Source of the DNA: JANNMJ01 sp031425525
GTDB taxonomy: Bacteria > Bacteroidota > Bacteroidia > Cytophagales > Hymenobacteraceae
Length of the DNA stretch: 64,000 bases
Assembly: GCA_031425525.1 (NCBI GenBank)
Contig: JANPJM010000030.1
Location: 1 to 64,000, forward strand
Direction of reading: 5' to 3'
The number at the start of each line of letters is the position of its first letter. Within the stretch, counting starts at the first letter, position 1. The notes beneath the pieces were generated by a model. That model did no database searches. It was given only the letters and a program-made list of their open reading frames with translations, and was not told the DNA's origin. A program made the translations under genes and the position numbers. This document shows, one piece after another, positions 55,901-63,664 of this stretch.

Positions 55901-56678
55901 TTGCGAAACTACCGTGTGCGCCCTCGGCAACGGGTGGCGCAACGCCCCCAACGGCACCGGCGACGACATCGACTGGCGCGTGAATTCCGGCGCGACGCCC
56001 TCCACCGATACCGGCCCCGACGCCGACCATACCCTCGGCACGGCCGCCGGGCGCTACCTCTACCTGGAGGCTTCCAACGCGTGTTTTCAGAAATCAGCCG
56101 TGCTGCTCTCGCCCTGCCTCGACCTCACGCAGGATACCTTGATTCGCGATTTCACGTTCTGGTACCACGCGTTTGGGGCCGATATTGGCTCGCTGCACGT
56201 CGATGTGCTGCCCGATTCGGGCGCGGCGCAACTCGATGCGCTGCCGGCTGTCGTGGGCCCCCAGGGCACCCAGTGGCGGCAAGGGCGCGTGTCGCTGGCC
56301 GCGTTTCGGGGGCGCACGGTCACGCTCCGGCTGCGCGGCTTGACCGGCCCGGATTTCGCCGGTGATCTGGCGCTCGACGATTTCGCCGTCGAAACCCGCC
56401 CCGTCCTCGGCTTGCGCGCCGACGCCCAAGCCCTCGCCGACCGGCTCTCGCTGGCGCCCAACCCCACCACCGGCACCGTGCGCCTCACCCGCCCCGACCT
56501 CACCGATGGCCCCCTCGCCATCACCATCCTCGATGTGCAGGGCCGCACCGTGGCCCGGCAAACGCTCAACGGGCTGGCTACCACCTTCGAGCTTGGTGGC
56601 GCAGCGGCGGGCACATACGTGGTACGCGTCGTGAGTGCGCGCACCAGCGTGGTGCGCCGGTTGATGGTGGCGCGCTGA
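52935..56678 (+). CDS. Secreted S8 (subtilisin-type) serine peptidase with T9SS tail
   Basis: 1,247 residues. Signal peptide about 1-31 (LPVAALGLLLVSTAAPAAAQ), then a propeptide-like region to about 255. The S8 domain carries D287 in VALGDDGI, H313 in DHGDHCGGIIAG, the oxyanion-side HVFSAGNSGSNN, and S479 in NSGTSMACPGMAGTSALL, so the triad looks intact. After it come a pre-peptidase-like beta domain (VRFLTHWTDFEGSVLAG), FN3/Ig-like segments, a MAM/jelly-roll-like part (FWYHAFGADIGSLHVDVLPDSG) and a type A sorting domain (LSLAPNPTTGTVRLTRPDL ... AAGTYVVRVVSA). It would be exported by T9SS and degrade extracellular protein. Confidence 0.93.
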   Translation: MPDFFALRRHVLPVAALGLLLVSTAAPAAAQVAPRNKPAAVQPAASQPVAQPAPSGPNYRLSLRGGTFTPPANQEEFFSAAAEPTDISGGVFIRLVQFWELPTKDRRARLERAWHVRLLDYLPMNTYVVAFPASFNRQLLMGYNVRSVFQLTPDQRLHPLLRTGNVPAHALRPGNQAEVLIETIAAEAAPNPAAFRAATRAALLAAGATELVAPDTTAPHRLRARVPLGKLQAVAAVAAVLSVEPVPAPAQREDRPGRSNHRANFLNSDDPLGRHYDGTGVRVALGDDGILGPHIDYTGRFDQTNVTNDNGDHGDHCGGIIAGGGNLDPRQRGMAPGASVSVYNPFDNIDAAPADFDATGVRITSTSYGDGCHSGYTAAARDVDQQTRQQPALLHVFSAGNSGSNNCGFLTGWGNITGGNKSGKNVLAVGAVDRSDQLAGFSSRGPTRDGRVKPDICAVGVDVNSTLPNNTYGNNSGTSMACPGMAGTSALLYQLWRARHGGQDPTAALIKAVVLGTADDLGNPGPDFEFGYGRLNARRAALALEGERFFSDSVDQGQQRSFSVAVAAGTQQVRFLTHWTDFEGSVLAGRALVNDLDAVLISPAGDTIRPWVLDPRPNLATIDNPAVRARDSLNNAELITFDAPTPGTYTLLIRGTSVPQGPQKFYAVYELLTDSIVVTYPMGGESFAPADGETLRWDAFGNVGSFTLTLSADSGATWQTIGTVPGNLRHFQWGAPATRLGQRLLLRVQRGAVVGQSGSSFSVMNPPANVRITRVCPDSTTVEWSAVTGAVRYDVYRLGTTKMDSVGTSVQPRFLLGGTNSLLEDWLSVRAVRANGAQSNRAIAVRRAPGLANCVLGFDGELVRVVSPVAGGQTCGAVRPATVALEIRNSGALVLPGGRVFYRLGAGAVVSDSVLGPLAPGTVRLYTFSVPLVLPGGPSELLVWMRFGADANRRNDTVRVALNPNVGTTVPLPLVQNIDTWARCNTASDCETTVCALGNGWRNAPNGTGDDIDWRVNSGATPSTDTGPDADHTLGTAAGRYLYLEASNACFQKSAVLLSPCLDLTQDTLIRDFTFWYHAFGADIGSLHVDVLPDSGAAQLDALPAVVGPQGTQWRQGRVSLAAFRGRTVTLRLRGLTGPDFAGDLALDDFAVETRPVLGLRADAQALADRLSLAPNPTTGTVRLTRPDLTDGPLAITILDVQGRTVARQTLNGLATTFELGGAAAGTYVVRVVSARTSVVRRLMVAR

Positions 56679-56688
56679 TGAATTTTTG

Positions 56689-56718
56689 CCAAAAAACGGC
56701 CTTATGCTTCGTTTTTGG
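56689..56718 (+). terminator. Possible terminator after the S8 peptidase
   Basis: ccaaaaaacg at 56689-56698 faces cgtttttgg at 56710-56718, 10 bases past the stop. The stem is A/T-rich and somewhat weak. Confidence 0.4.
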
Positions 56719-56828
56719 GACGTGTAGCGCCTAATATTCCTTGGTGCGCACCGGCGTTCAGCCAACGGTGGCGGCGGTGTAGTGCTTTATTAATCAGCCG
56801 CTCGACGAGAGGCACCGAAATCCTATCG

Positions 56829-56836
56829 TAGTTTTG
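56829..56836 (+). promoter_or_regulatory. Putative -7 box TAGTTTTG
   Basis: tagttttg fits TAnnTTTG, 51 bases before the epimerase ATG at 56887. No good -33 TTG seen. Confidence 0.4.
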
Positions 56837-56886
56837 CCCCCGCAAGGCTCGGTAGAGTCGTGCGAGATCACTCCTTATTTCCCCGT

Positions 56887-57888
56887 ATGATTACCTCCCT
56901 CGTGACGGGTGGCGCCGGTTTCATTGGCGCGCACGTCTCCCGCGAGCTGCTTAAGCTCGGCCACCGCGTTATCATTCTCGATGACCTGAGCGGTGGTTAC
57001 GAAGAAAACCTGCCGCAGCACGAAAATTCGACCTTCGTGCAGGGGACTATCCTCGACCACGAGTTGCTGGCCCGCCTCTTCGACGAGCATGCGTTCGACT
57101 ATGTATACCATTTGGCGGCGTACGCGGCCGAAGGGTTGAGCCATTTCATCAAGCGGTTCAATTACAACAACAACCTGATCGGGTCGGTCAATCTGATCAA
57201 CGAAGCCGTGAAGCACAAGATCAAGTGCTTCGTCTTTACGTCGTCGATTGCCGTGTACGGCGCCATCGAGCCCCCGATGCGCGAAGACCAGACGCCGCAA
57301 CCCGAAGACCCCTACGGGATCGCGAAACTGGCCGTGGAACTGGATTTGAAAGTGACGCACGAGATGTTCGGGCTGAACTACGTCATCTTCCGCCCCCACA
57401 ACGTGTACGGCGAGTACCAAAACCTCGGCGATAAGTATCGCAACGTGGTGGGCATCTTCATGAACCAATTGATGCAGGAGAAGCCGCTCACCATTTTTGG
57501 CGATGGTAAGCAGACGCGCGCGTTCTCGTACATCGGCGACATCGCCCCGCACATCGCCAACTGCGTCAATGTGCCCGATGCGTACAATCAGGTCATCAAC
57601 GTCGGCGCCGACCAGGAGTATTCCGTCAGCGAACTCGCCACTACGGTGATGGAAACGATGGGCCTCACCGGGATGCTCCGCCACGTGGAGGCCCGCAACG
57701 AGGTGCAGCACGCCTACTCCGACCATTCGAAGGCGCACCGCCTGTTTGGCAACGCCCACAATACGACCTTGAAAGAGGGTCTGGAGAAAATGGTGCAGTG
57801 GTCGAAAGATGCCGGTATCAAGAAGAGCGTCAAGTTCAAGGATATCGAAATCCTGGAGAAACTGCCGCCGGTCTGGCTCGAAGACTAA
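56887..57888 (+). CDS. NAD-dependent sugar-nucleotide epimerase/dehydratase (extended SDR)
   Basis: 333 residues. NAD-binding TGGAGFIGAHV (residues 7-17), catalytic TSS near 118-120 and Y143-x3-K147 in DPYGIAKLA, plus the NVYGEYQN loop typical of UDP-glucose 4-epimerase-like enzymes. It probably makes a UDP-sugar for glycan synthesis; the next gene is a glycosyltransferase, about 100 bases downstream in the same direction. ATG 56887 begins the canonical N-terminus. Confidence 0.9.
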   Translation: MITSLVTGGAGFIGAHVSRELLKLGHRVIILDDLSGGYEENLPQHENSTFVQGTILDHELLARLFDEHAFDYVYHLAAYAAEGLSHFIKRFNYNNNLIGSVNLINEAVKHKIKCFVFTSSIAVYGAIEPPMREDQTPQPEDPYGIAKLAVELDLKVTHEMFGLNYVIFRPHNVYGEYQNLGDKYRNVVGIFMNQLMQEKPLTIFGDGKQTRAFSYIGDIAPHIANCVNVPDAYNQVINVGADQEYSVSELATTVMETMGLTGMLRHVEARNEVQHAYSDHSKAHRLFGNAHNTTLKEGLEKMVQWSKDAGIKKSVKFKDIEILEKLPPVWLED

Positions 57889-57912
57889 GACCATTCCGCA
57901 TTCAGCGCCTTC

Positions 57913-57966
57913 GTCATCCTGCGTGTCGGCCGAAACTGAGAGGTTTTGGGCGGCGCGCAGGATGAC
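57913..57966. repeat. Short inverted repeat gtcatcctgcg/cgcaggatgac
   Basis: Exact 11-bp arms at 57913-57923 and 57956-57966 between the epimerase and the glycosyltransferase. The motif resembles the common 'gtcatcctg' intergenic palindromes. It has no T run. Confidence 0.65.
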
Positions 57967-57995
57967 CAATTTTTGCCTTATTCCCCGCTTTGCCC

Positions 57996-59120
57996 GTGGC
58001 TAATTCTGCCCCTGCCGCCCGTCGGCGCATTTTATTCGTCGCGATGCACCGGCCCGACCGTTCGCCTTCGCAGCGGTTTCGGTTTGAGCAATACCTAGAG
58101 TATATCCGCGCCAACGGGTACGATTACGAGTTTTCGTATCTGATTTCGGCCGCCGACGACAAGATTTTCTACAAGCCCGGCAACTTGCCGAGTAAGCTGG
58201 GGATTTTTCTGCGCTCGACTCTGCGCCGCTTGGGCGAGGCGATGCGCGCCGGTTCCTACGACATTATTTTCATACAGCGCGAGGCGTATATGCTCGGTAC
58301 GGCGTTCTTCGAAAAATCCTTCGCGCGGTCGCGGGCGAAGGTCATTTTCGATTACGACGACTCTATTTGGGTGCAGCAGGTGTCGGCGGGCAACCGGATG
58401 CTCGGCTTCCTCAAAAACGCCGATAAAACGCGCGACATCATCAAGGTATCGGATATGGTTTTCGCGGGAAATCAGTACCTGGCCGATTTTGCCGCACAGT
58501 ACAACCCTGTTGTGCGCATCGTGCCCACGACCATCGATACCGATGAATACCAGCGGTTACCGCGCCCCGCCGACCAGCCCCTCGACCAAGTGTGTATCGG
58601 CTGGAGCGGCTCTTTTACGACAATTGAGCATTTCGAGACAGCCTTGCCCGCGCTGCGCATCATTCAGCAGCAGTACGGCCCGCGCGTGACGTTCCGAGTG
58701 GTGGGCGATGGCTCGTACCGCAACGAAGAATTGGGCATTACTGGGCTGCCGTGGCGTAAGGATACCGAAGTGGCCGACCTCTCGGCGATGGATATTGGCA
58801 TTATGCCGCTGCCCGATACCGAGTGGGCCAAAGGCAAGTGCGGGCTGAAAGGTTTGCAGTATATGGCCGTCGAAACGCCGACGATTATGTCGCCGGTCGG
58901 GGTGAATACCGAAATCATCCAACACGGCGAAAATGGTCTGCTCGCTTCTACCACCGAGGAATGGGTGGCAGCCCTACGGTTGCTCATCGACGACGGCGCC
59001 GCGCGGGGCTTGATGGGCCGCGCCGGGCGCAAAACGGTGGTCGAACAGTTTTCGGTGCTATCGGAGCGCGACCATTACCTCCAGCTTTTCGACGAGGTAC
59101 TCGCCTTGCCGCACCGCTAG
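57996..59120 (+). CDS. GT4-type glycosyltransferase (GT-B fold)
   Basis: About 374 residues. RRRILFVAMHRPDRSPSQRFRFEQYL opens the N-terminal Rossmann half. The C-terminal half has VCIGWSGSFTTIEHFE, VVGDGSYRNEEL, IGIMPLPDTEWAKGKCGLKGLQYMAVETPTIMSPVG (nucleotide-sugar-binding E-x7-E-type region) and ENGLLASTTEEWV. It adds a sugar to a glycan or lipid acceptor at the membrane. No ATG is in frame near the start; GTG 57996 or TTG 57990 are possible. Confidence 0.87.
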   Translation: MANSAPAARRRILFVAMHRPDRSPSQRFRFEQYLEYIRANGYDYEFSYLISAADDKIFYKPGNLPSKLGIFLRSTLRRLGEAMRAGSYDIIFIQREAYMLGTAFFEKSFARSRAKVIFDYDDSIWVQQVSAGNRMLGFLKNADKTRDIIKVSDMVFAGNQYLADFAAQYNPVVRIVPTTIDTDEYQRLPRPADQPLDQVCIGWSGSFTTIEHFETALPALRIIQQQYGPRVTFRVVGDGSYRNEELGITGLPWRKDTEVADLSAMDIGIMPLPDTEWAKGKCGLKGLQYMAVETPTIMSPVGVNTEIIQHGENGLLASTTEEWVAALRLLIDDGAARGLMGRAGRKTVVEQFSVLSERDHYLQLFDEVLALPHR

Positions 59121-59174
59121 CAACGCGTCCCACAACACGAGCGTTCTGCGGTTGCCGAATCCCATGCGGTAGTG

Positions 59175-59666
59175 CTACCCATCACGCTCCTCGTCGGCGG
59201 CGGAGTTTTTCGGGAAAGGCCCGGTGGCGCTTACGCGCGGCCGGGCCTTTACTTCTTCAATGATCCGCAGTTCTTCCTCGGATTCCAGATCGGAAAGCTC
59301 GATTTTGAGAGCTTCGATGGAAATGATGAGTTCGCGCAACGACATCCCCAGCGAAATCAGCAACCCCACCAACGACAGCCCAAACACCACCACTCCCGCC
59401 ATTTGCTGCCCCAAAAACAGCAGCAGCATACACAGCACGCAGCCAAACATCGACCCGATGCCCACCACCTGCATATTGCGCACGATGTAGAGCCGCTTTC
59501 GCAGGTTCACGATTTGCGCCATCACCGACGGCGAATGCGTGCTGATATACTGCGGTTTGAGCGTGCGCACCCGGTTGGCGAGCGCCATAAACCGGTTGGT
59601 ATACGCCAGCAGCAGTAACGAGAGCGCCGGAAACAGCAGCGCAGGCGTGGTGAGGGTAATTTCCAT
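59175..59666 (-). CDS. DUF2721 membrane protein
   Basis: 163 residues. N-terminal hydrophobic segment (ALLFPALSLLLLAYTNRFMALANRVR), then two further segments (MQVVGIGSMFGCVLCMLLLFLGQ, AGVVVFGLSLVGLLISLGMSL) and an acidic end (LESEEELRIIEEV). Matches DUF2721 in length and pattern; function unknown. Confidence 0.85.
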   Translation of the reverse strand: MEITLTTPALLFPALSLLLLAYTNRFMALANRVRTLKPQYISTHSPSVMAQIVNLRKRLYIVRNMQVVGIGSMFGCVLCMLLLFLGQQMAGVVVFGLSLVGLLISLGMSLRELIISIEALKIELSDLESEEELRIIEEVKARPRVSATGPFPKNSAADEERDG

Positions 59667-59730
59667 AATCTGAGAAAGTGGCCGGGTGCTGCCGGTAGCC
59701 TGTCAGAGGCCAACCCGGCTGCAAAACAAC

Positions 59731-59765
59731 AACGCCCCACCGGCAGTCAGCCGGTGGGGCGTTTT
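59731..59765 (-). terminator. Terminator with perfect stem
   Basis: aacgccccaccggc pairs with gccggtggggcgtt around a short loop. On the minus strand gttgttttg follows, suiting the gene at 59831-60196; on the plus strand tttt follows as well. Confidence 0.75.
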
Positions 59766-59830
59766 GATTAGGCGTTACACCGGGCAATGTCCGCGAAAAA
59801 CGCGAAGGATTTGCCGATGCAACGAGTCCG

Positions 59831-60196
59831 CTAATCGACGGCTTTCTCGACGGCAGCTTCCGTTTTCTGCGCGCCTTTTTTGACGGTTTTGCCTACCGCT
59901 TTACCGGCTTTTTTGGTGCCCTGAACGGTTTTGGTCGCCACTTTCTCGGTGCCGTTGGCTACTTTTTTGCCCACCATCTTGGTGTCCTGCGCGGCTTCGT
60001 TTACCACTTCACCGGCTTTGGTGCGGCCCGTGCGCGAATCGGTTTGCACGCGGGTCGTACCGTTGTCGCGCACCTTCACGGTGGTAGTCGTTTTAGCGCC
60101 TGTCGCCTCGTCTTTGGTGGTCGTGGTGCCGCTCTGGGCCACGGCCGGAACGGTGAGCAGCGCGGCGAGGCCGGCCATCAGCAAGTGCTTTTTCAT
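59831..60196 (-). CDS. Small secreted Thr/Lys-rich repetitive protein
   Basis: 121 residues. Signal peptide about 1-21 (MKKHLLMAGLAALLTVPAVAQ). The mature part begins with a Thr-rich stretch and ends in a Lys/Ala-rich, imperfectly repeated series (KKVANGTEKVATKTVQGTKK, AGKAVGKTVKKGAQKT) with a histone-H1-like look. Not recognised. It could be a periplasmic, nucleic-acid- or surface-binding protein, but there is no direct evidence. Confidence 0.65.
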   Translation of the reverse strand: MKKHLLMAGLAALLTVPAVAQSGTTTTKDEATGAKTTTTVKVRDNGTTRVQTDSRTGRTKAGEVVNEAAQDTKMVGKKVANGTEKVATKTVQGTKKAGKAVGKTVKKGAQKTEAAVEKAVD

Positions 60197-60295
60197 CGGA
60201 GTCAATGTCTGGTTGAGGGAGTGAAAATCCGCTCCGGGGCCGTGTACGGATGGCTGGGTGTAGGGTTTTTTACAGAAGCCGCGAAGCCACTGATG

Positions 60296-61204
60296 TCACC
60301 CCTGACGGCCGGCCAGCCACCGCCGAACCATCGCCCAAGCACTGGCCCCGGAGATGAGAATCACCTTCCAGAATTTAATAATCAGAGCAAAAAAACCAAC
60401 CTTAGCCAACACTTTACCCGCCACTAATCCGCCGAGCGAATAGGCGGCGATATCATCGACATCGGGGGCATAATCTTCGTACTGAAGGCCGTCGGCGAAA
60501 TGTGTTCGCGCAATTAAAGTTGGAATTGCCGTTTTGATTTCCGGCAATTGGCCTTTTCCGGAAATAGCCATCAAGCGCAATACCCCTTTGCGACCCAAAA
60601 CGCGTACGTCGTAATTGAGGGTATGGTGCGCCGTGGCGCCGCTTGGGCCGAAACGCAGCAACTTGGCCCAGTGCAGAACGTGGTGTTTCTGGTCGTAGAA
60701 CGGGGGCGACGCCCAGCCCAGCACCTCGATAGGGTCGTAGCCATCGGCCGCGCGCGTGGCGTTTTCGAGCCGAGTATCGTGTCGCATCTCCTCCAGTAAG
60801 GCATCATAGTCGATGTTGTCGGCGTCGCCGTCATCTACGTATCCCATTTCCTCGTACGTCACCATAAACGCCCAGCTATCATCGGTGGCAGGCCCCATAG
60901 TGGTGGGCAACAGCAAGCCGAGTGGGGTGTTATCGGGCGGATTCCCCCAGAGGCGCTCCAGCACATACTGTGCTTGCGCGGAATCCAGAAAACGCATTCC
61001 CGCCGGCACATCAATGTAGCCCAACCGCCCCGGTAGGCTTACCCGGCCGGTTTGATAATGAAAGGATGCATTGACGGAATCGACGTATACTCGCTCCAGG
61101 GCCGCCGAGTCCGGCACCGCAGGAGTGGCAGCAGCCGCGCGAACGGCCGAAGTCCAGAGAAGCACAAACAGGCCAAAGTACCGGGTGGTCTTCAGAAAAT
61201 TCAT
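60296..61204 (-). CDS. DUF2167 membrane protein
   Basis: 302 residues. Signal peptide about 1-24 (YFGLFVLLWTSAVRAAAA). The core has LGYIDVPAGMRFLDSAQAQYVLERLWGNPP, GLLLPTTMGPATDDSWAFMVTYEEMGYVDD, and the YDQKHHVLHWAKLLRFG and HTLNYDVRVLGRKGVLRL blocks that define DUF2167. A C-terminal membrane segment follows (VGFFALIIKFWKVILISGASAW). ATG 61204 or 61216 are both possible. Function unknown. Confidence 0.85.
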   Translation of the reverse strand: MNFLKTTRYFGLFVLLWTSAVRAAAATPAVPDSAALERVYVDSVNASFHYQTGRVSLPGRLGYIDVPAGMRFLDSAQAQYVLERLWGNPPDNTPLGLLLPTTMGPATDDSWAFMVTYEEMGYVDDGDADNIDYDALLEEMRHDTRLENATRAADGYDPIEVLGWASPPFYDQKHHVLHWAKLLRFGPSGATAHHTLNYDVRVLGRKGVLRLMAISGKGQLPEIKTAIPTLIARTHFADGLQYEDYAPDVDDIAAYSLGGLVAGKVLAKVGFFALIIKFWKVILISGASAWAMVRRWLAGRQG

Positions 61205-61410
61205 AATTATTGGCATCCAAATCAGCAGAAGCTGATGCGATAAATTCGACCTTATTGGGCTAATGTACGACGGCGAGGGAGCTTGGAAACTGGTGCCCAA
61301 CCCCGCACCCCGCCCAACCCCACCGCCCGTTTCGGAGTTATACCAAGTGGCGCGCGCGTTTCGTTTTCGAGCGCCCAACCGCCACTTTCTTACACTGAAT
61401 TACCTAAAAA

Positions 61411-62805
61411 ATGGCTCCTGATACTAATCTGCCGCGCACCGGCCAACCGCGCGTGGTCATCATCGGTTGCGGCTTCGCAGGGTTGAAGCTCGCGCAGGAA
61501 TTGCGGAAAGACCCGGTGCAGGTCGTCGTCATCGACCGCAACAACTACCATAATTTTCAGCCGCTGCTGTATCAGGTGGCGACCGGCGCCCTCGAACCCG
61601 ATTCCATCGCCTACCCGATTCGGAAGATTTTTGCGGGGCAGAAGAATTTTTTCTTTCGGATGGCCGACGTGCAGCGCGTGGTGCCGGAGCGTAAAATTAT
61701 CGAAACCAGCCTCGGCGAAATCAGCTACGACCAACTCGTGATCGCGACGGGTTCGCTGACCAATTTCTTCGGAATGGACTCGATTGAGCAGAACGGCATG
61801 CAGATCAAGAGCATCCCGAATGCGCTCAATCTGCGCTCGTTTCTGTTTCAGAATTTTGAAAAGGCGCTGCTGATGGAGAACCCCGAAACCCGCCAAGCCC
61901 TGCTCAATGTGGTGCTGGTGGGCGGCGGGCCGACGGGCGTCGAGTTGGCCGGCGCGCTGGCCGAAATGCGCAACAACGTGCTGCCCAAGGATTACCCCGA
62001 GCTGGACTTGAAGCAGATGCAGATTTATTTGGTCGAGGCGGGGCCGGCGCTGCTGGGGCCGATGTCGGGGGAGGCGCAAACCAAATCGCGCGCGTACCTC
62101 GAAAAACTCGGTGTGCGTATTCACACGTCTACGTCCATCAAGCGGTTTGAAAACTGCCGGGCGTACTTCGGCGATGGCCCGACGGATTATTTCCCCACCG
62201 AAAACCTGATTTGGGCAGCCGGCGTGAACGGCGCCGCCGTGGCGGGGCTGCCCGAAGCGGTGGTCACGCGCAACAAGCGCCTCAGCGTCAATCTGTGGAA
62301 CCAGGTCGAAGGTTTTGCCGATATATTCGCCATCGGCGACGTGGCGAACCTCGTCACCGGCGACACGCCGAAGGGGTTCCCCATGCTCGCACCCGTGGCG
62401 CAGCAGCAAGCCGACCAACTGGCCGAGAACCTGCGGCGGTTGCGGGCCGGGCAGGCGCCGGTGCCGTTCAAGTACCTCAACAAGGGCGTGATGGCGATTG
62501 TGGCGCGCAACAAAGCGGTGGTCGATTTGCCGGGCAATATTTCGTTCGGTGGCTTTTTGGGCTGGGTCACGTGGCTGTTCGTGCATCTGATGACGCTCGT
62601 CGGCTTTCGCAACAAAGCCGTGACTTTGGTGGGCTGGGCCATTCAGTATTTCTCTTCTGACCGTGCGCTACGGCTCATCATCCGGCCGTACCGCCGCCAC
62701 GATTACAAAGACGACAAAGGCAAGCGCACGCAGGAGCAGCAGATGGCCACCACTACGCCGCCCGTGAACCAGCCGCCGATGCCCGCGCAGCAGGTGGTGG
62801 GGTAG
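61411..62805 (+). CDS. ndh: Type II NADH dehydrogenase
   Basis: 464 residues. FAD-binding VVIIGCGFAGLKLAQEL (GxGxxG from 19), YHNFQPLLYQVATGAL near the flavin, NADH-binding VVLVGGGPTGVELAGALAEM (G171-G173), and FAIGDVANLV. A C-terminal amphipathic/hydrophobic stretch (LGWVTWLFVHLMTLVGF) attaches it to the inner membrane. It passes electrons from NADH to quinone without pumping protons. The terminal Gln/Pro-rich tail is specific to this protein. Confidence 0.92.
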   Translation: MAPDTNLPRTGQPRVVIIGCGFAGLKLAQELRKDPVQVVVIDRNNYHNFQPLLYQVATGALEPDSIAYPIRKIFAGQKNFFFRMADVQRVVPERKIIETSLGEISYDQLVIATGSLTNFFGMDSIEQNGMQIKSIPNALNLRSFLFQNFEKALLMENPETRQALLNVVLVGGGPTGVELAGALAEMRNNVLPKDYPELDLKQMQIYLVEAGPALLGPMSGEAQTKSRAYLEKLGVRIHTSTSIKRFENCRAYFGDGPTDYFPTENLIWAAGVNGAAVAGLPEAVVTRNKRLSVNLWNQVEGFADIFAIGDVANLVTGDTPKGFPMLAPVAQQQADQLAENLRRLRAGQAPVPFKYLNKGVMAIVARNKAVVDLPGNISFGGFLGWVTWLFVHLMTLVGFRNKAVTLVGWAIQYFSSDRALRLIIRPYRRHDYKDDKGKRTQEQQMATTTPPVNQPPMPAQQVVG

Positions 62806-62858
62806 GAGGGCCACACCGGGCGCATCTGGGCTGCCCGCCCGACCTTTGCGCCTTCTGT

Positions 62859-63569
62859 ATGAACAAGCAAGCCCAACTCGCCTTCAACCTCGTGGCTGCC
62901 GTTGCCATTGGGGTGCTTTTCTTTTTGCATTTCCGGCAGCCCGGTGCGCCCGAGGCAGCCGTAGCACCCGTGACTACGGCCAGCCAAGCGCCACCGGCCA
63001 CGGCCGCCCCCACCGATGATTCATTGGCGGCCACGACGCCCAGCCCAACGCCGGAAATCGAAGCTGCCGCCGGAGCAGCTGATAGCCAGCCCGATACCAC
63101 ACCCCCCGTGCGTAAAGTAGCCTACGTAAAGTCAGGCGAATTGCTGGAAGGCTACAAAGGGATGCAGTCGGCCCGCGCCGCCTACGAGGCGAAACTGGCC
63201 CGCTGGGAAAAGGAGCATCAGGCGGCCGTAGCGGCTTTTCAGGGCGCGGTGCAGCAGTATCAGGCCAAAGCCGGCGGACTGTTAGAAGGCCAGCGCGCCG
63301 AGCAGGAGCAAAAGCTGCAACAGCAAGAGCAACAAGTGGCTCAACGCCAGCAACAGCTCCAGCAACAGGCCGCTGAAGAAGAGGCAAAGCTGAATGAGCA
63401 GGTATTGGGCCGCGTCAATAAAATCCTGGAACGGTACGGCAAAGCCCAGAATTATGACCTGATTCTGGTAGCTGGCAACGGCTCGGTGGCGTACGGCCGG
63501 CCGGGGCTCGACCTAACCAAAATCATCCTCGCGCAGCTGAATGCGGAGTACGCGGCGGGGAAGAAATAA
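62859..63569 (+). CDS. OmpH/Skp-family periplasmic protein
   Basis: 236 residues. N-terminal hydrophobic segment about 5-24 (AFNLVAAVAIGVLFFLHF), then an Ala/Pro/Thr-rich linker to about 82. The OmpH-like part starts RKVAYVKSGELLEGYKGMQS, followed by a Gln-rich coiled coil (QQQEQQVAQRQQQLQQQA) and the closing NKILERYGKAQNYDLILVAGNG strand. Skp-type chaperones hold outer-membrane proteins in the periplasm. The uncleaved-looking anchor and long linker suggest a tethered form. A gacctttg -7-like box precedes the ATG (62841-62848). Confidence 0.85.
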   Translation: MNKQAQLAFNLVAAVAIGVLFFLHFRQPGAPEAAVAPVTTASQAPPATAAPTDDSLAATTPSPTPEIEAAAGAADSQPDTTPPVRKVAYVKSGELLEGYKGMQSARAAYEAKLARWEKEHQAAVAAFQGAVQQYQAKAGGLLEGQRAEQEQKLQQQEQQVAQRQQQLQQQAAEEEAKLNEQVLGRVNKILERYGKAQNYDLILVAGNGSVAYGRPGLDLTKIILAQLNAEYAAGKK

Positions 63570-63587
63570 GCGGGACGCCAGACGAGG

Positions 63588-63654
63588 CGTCGCCGGCACC
63601 GTCGCGGTGCCGGATTTCGCGTAACCGACCGGCACCGGGACGGTACCGGCGACG
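63588..63654. repeat. GC-rich REP-like inverted repeat between convergent genes
   Basis: 63588-63613 (cgtcgccggcaccgtcgcgg and six more) pairs with 63629-63654 over 26 bases with two mismatches by eye. It lies between the ends of the OmpH-like gene and the TonB-dependent receptor gene. Confidence 0.75.
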
Positions 63655-63664
63655 GAGGACGTGG

